From Caprimulgus europaeus (Eukaryota; Chordata; Aves; Caprimulgiformes; Caprimulgidae): a stretch of 64,000 nt of DNA. A program made the translations under genes and the position numbers. Every line of letters starts with the position of its first letter. The first letter of the stretch is position 1. Shown piece after piece: positions 62,601 to 64,000 of the stretch. Location of the stretch: positions 11,600,554-11,664,553 of the forward strand of contig OU015529.1 in the NCBI GenBank assembly GCA_907165065.1, given 5' to 3'. The notes under the pieces were generated by a model, which had not been told where the DNA came from, did no database searches, and saw nothing but the letters and a program-made list of their open reading frames with translations.

Positions 62601-64000
62601 AGAACTGGATATGATACTCAATATCCACCACTTCACATTTTATCAATTTCAATATTATTTCAACACAAATTAACCCTACAGGTAATTTTAAATCCCTGTG
62701 AAATATTCAGATGTGTAATGCAAAGTTATTTATTTTGCACAGTATTTTCAAACATCTCCTCTACTGCCTTCCTACCTATTACGTTTGTATTAGTTTCCTG
62801 TTGTCTCTCATCATCTATGTCCCTACTGCAAACTCATGAAGAACTTCCTAAAGAAGCCTCCTGGCCCACCTCTCCCTTGCTGACTGCTTTGGGTAGGAGG
62901 CTGAGGGAAGCTGTAAAAGGCAACAAGATCTTAATTAAACAGGTTTGGGCAAATACAACAATTTGATCATAGGTAGTGATTTACAGAGGCAGGACTCAAT
63001 TGCTTTGAGATCTTTTCTGCTCTGTAACAGCGACTACATTTCAGCCCAGAAAAGCTGCTCTACAGTTCAATCTAGTAATAATACAAAGGATAGAGGAAGG
63101 TATTGTGTGTTTTTTCAAAACAAAGTAATTCTCCCTGGAAATACTGTATTTTTGTATTTGCCCACCGCACTACAAATATGGTAAGCCTAGATTCACAGTC
63201 ACCCTTGGCTTCCTTTATAGACAATAGATAAAGTTTATGGTCAAGAGATAAGTGAAGGTTATAATTCTTATTTTGGACTGCCTAGATTGGGAACACTGAA
63301 AAATTTCTCTAATTCTTCAAATGACTAATTACCACAAGTTTGGTCTTTTCTTTATTAGCCTAATGAATAGAATTTCAGCTTCTGAAGACAAAACAGTCAG
63401 ATTCCTGTTTTTCTTATCTTCATAATGAATTAATGTTAAATACAGTATCAATCATTTGCATCTAAAGCAGTACACAGCCTCACCTGAAATCCATTGTCTA
63501 AGCACAGAAATCAAATCTGAAATCTGACTTCCAAAACAAAACAATCACCTTGTTCCTCATCAACTTCAGTTATTCTTGATGAATTCTCTTTCGTCATTTG
63601 GGTAGATACAATTCTTCAGCAATTAATGTCCAGAGAACACAAGCTTAGTCTGTATCACTTGTTATGCTTAGATGAATACTAATGTAAATAATTTTACACA
63701 GCGAATTAATATCTACTATGTAAATAATTACCATGACCTCTTCAACTTAATTCCTTAGGATACTCAGAGCAATTAAAAACAACTATCCTGATGTTATTTC
63801 ACAACTTGCTGAAGCCAAGAGAAATATTTCTATTTATTTCCATGGAAAAAAATTAAATTATTTTAATCATACACTCATGCCTTTAAAAGTGTTGCCTCCG
63901 ACCTCTGAGTCCTTAATTCATTTGCAATCAAAATATTCTGTGCAAAAGTACTGGGCATGACAACGCCAGCAGGTCTCCTGGGGTTTCCTGCCAGCCTACT
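56638..64000 (-). other. RBM20 intron 1, distal part in window (or 5' flank)
   Basis: No exon of RBM20 or a neighbour is recognised. The sequence is AT-rich with scattered short ORFs (up to 126 codons at 58086-58466) lacking family resemblance. A MEF2-consensus palindrome is at 62148-62163. Confidence 0.5.
62148..62163. promoter_or_regulatory. MEF2 consensus within a palindrome
   Basis: CTATTTTTAG at 62151-62160 fits the MEF2 consensus YTA(A/T)4TAR exactly. It sits in GAGCTA-TTTT-TAGCTC, a 6-bp inverted repeat. MEF2 is a main activator of cardiac and skeletal muscle genes, so the site is plausible in an RBM20 intron. A motif of this degeneracy is expected several times by chance. Confidence 0.3.

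Overview
The window is vertebrate nuclear DNA, very probably from a bird. It carries one recognisable protein-coding gene, the muscle splicing regulator RBM20, on the minus strand. Thirteen exons, matching human exons 2 to 14, run from 25576 down to the stop codon at 1281. They were found by reading the minus strand and comparing it with my memory of the RBM20 family. Every intron has GT and AG ends, and the reading phases agree at all twelve junctions. The joined exons give 1194 codons without a stop or frameshift, as expected for an intact RBM20 lacking only its short first exon. The bird assignment rests on a well-preserved CR1 retrotransposon 3' end at 56490-56637, with the terminal tandem ATTCTATG-type repeats typical of sauropsid CR1, and on the compact introns.

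Layout in genomic order: 1-1280, 3' UTR and downstream flank with one AATAAA signal; 1281-5313, exons 14 and 13 (C-terminal tail and second matrin-type zinc finger); 6073-9238, exons 12 and 11 (acidic, Glu-rich region); 10702-13389, exons 10 and 9 (RS domain with the RSRSP motif); 14204-17792, exons 8 to 6 (RRM and linker); 22088-22837, exons 5 to 3 (linker and second half of the first zinc finger); 24391-25576, the large GC-rich exon 2 (Leu/Gln-rich N-terminal region and first half of the zinc finger). From 25577 to 64000 I find no convincing coding exon. This is most simply read as intron 1, at least 38.4 kb long, though part could be 5' flank if exon 1 is hidden here.

Within that 38 kb the items worth attention are a CpG-rich patch at 36.58-37.07 kb with a strong minus-strand splice donor (a possible alternative first exon), a G/T-only tract at 44.0 kb, a TG microsatellite and a 70-base pure purine tract at 46.1-46.3 kb, an old CR1-like fragment near 32.2 kb, the younger CR1 at 56.5 kb, and a MEF2-consensus palindrome at 62.15 kb.

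I see no operons, CRISPR arrays, tRNA or rRNA genes, and no sign of an undescribed multi-gene system. The most interesting leads are regulatory: the CpG patch and candidate exon, UCUU-rich pyrimidine tracts in the RBM20 pre-mRNA that could support self-regulation, and symmetric exons that would allow in-frame removal of RNA-binding domains.
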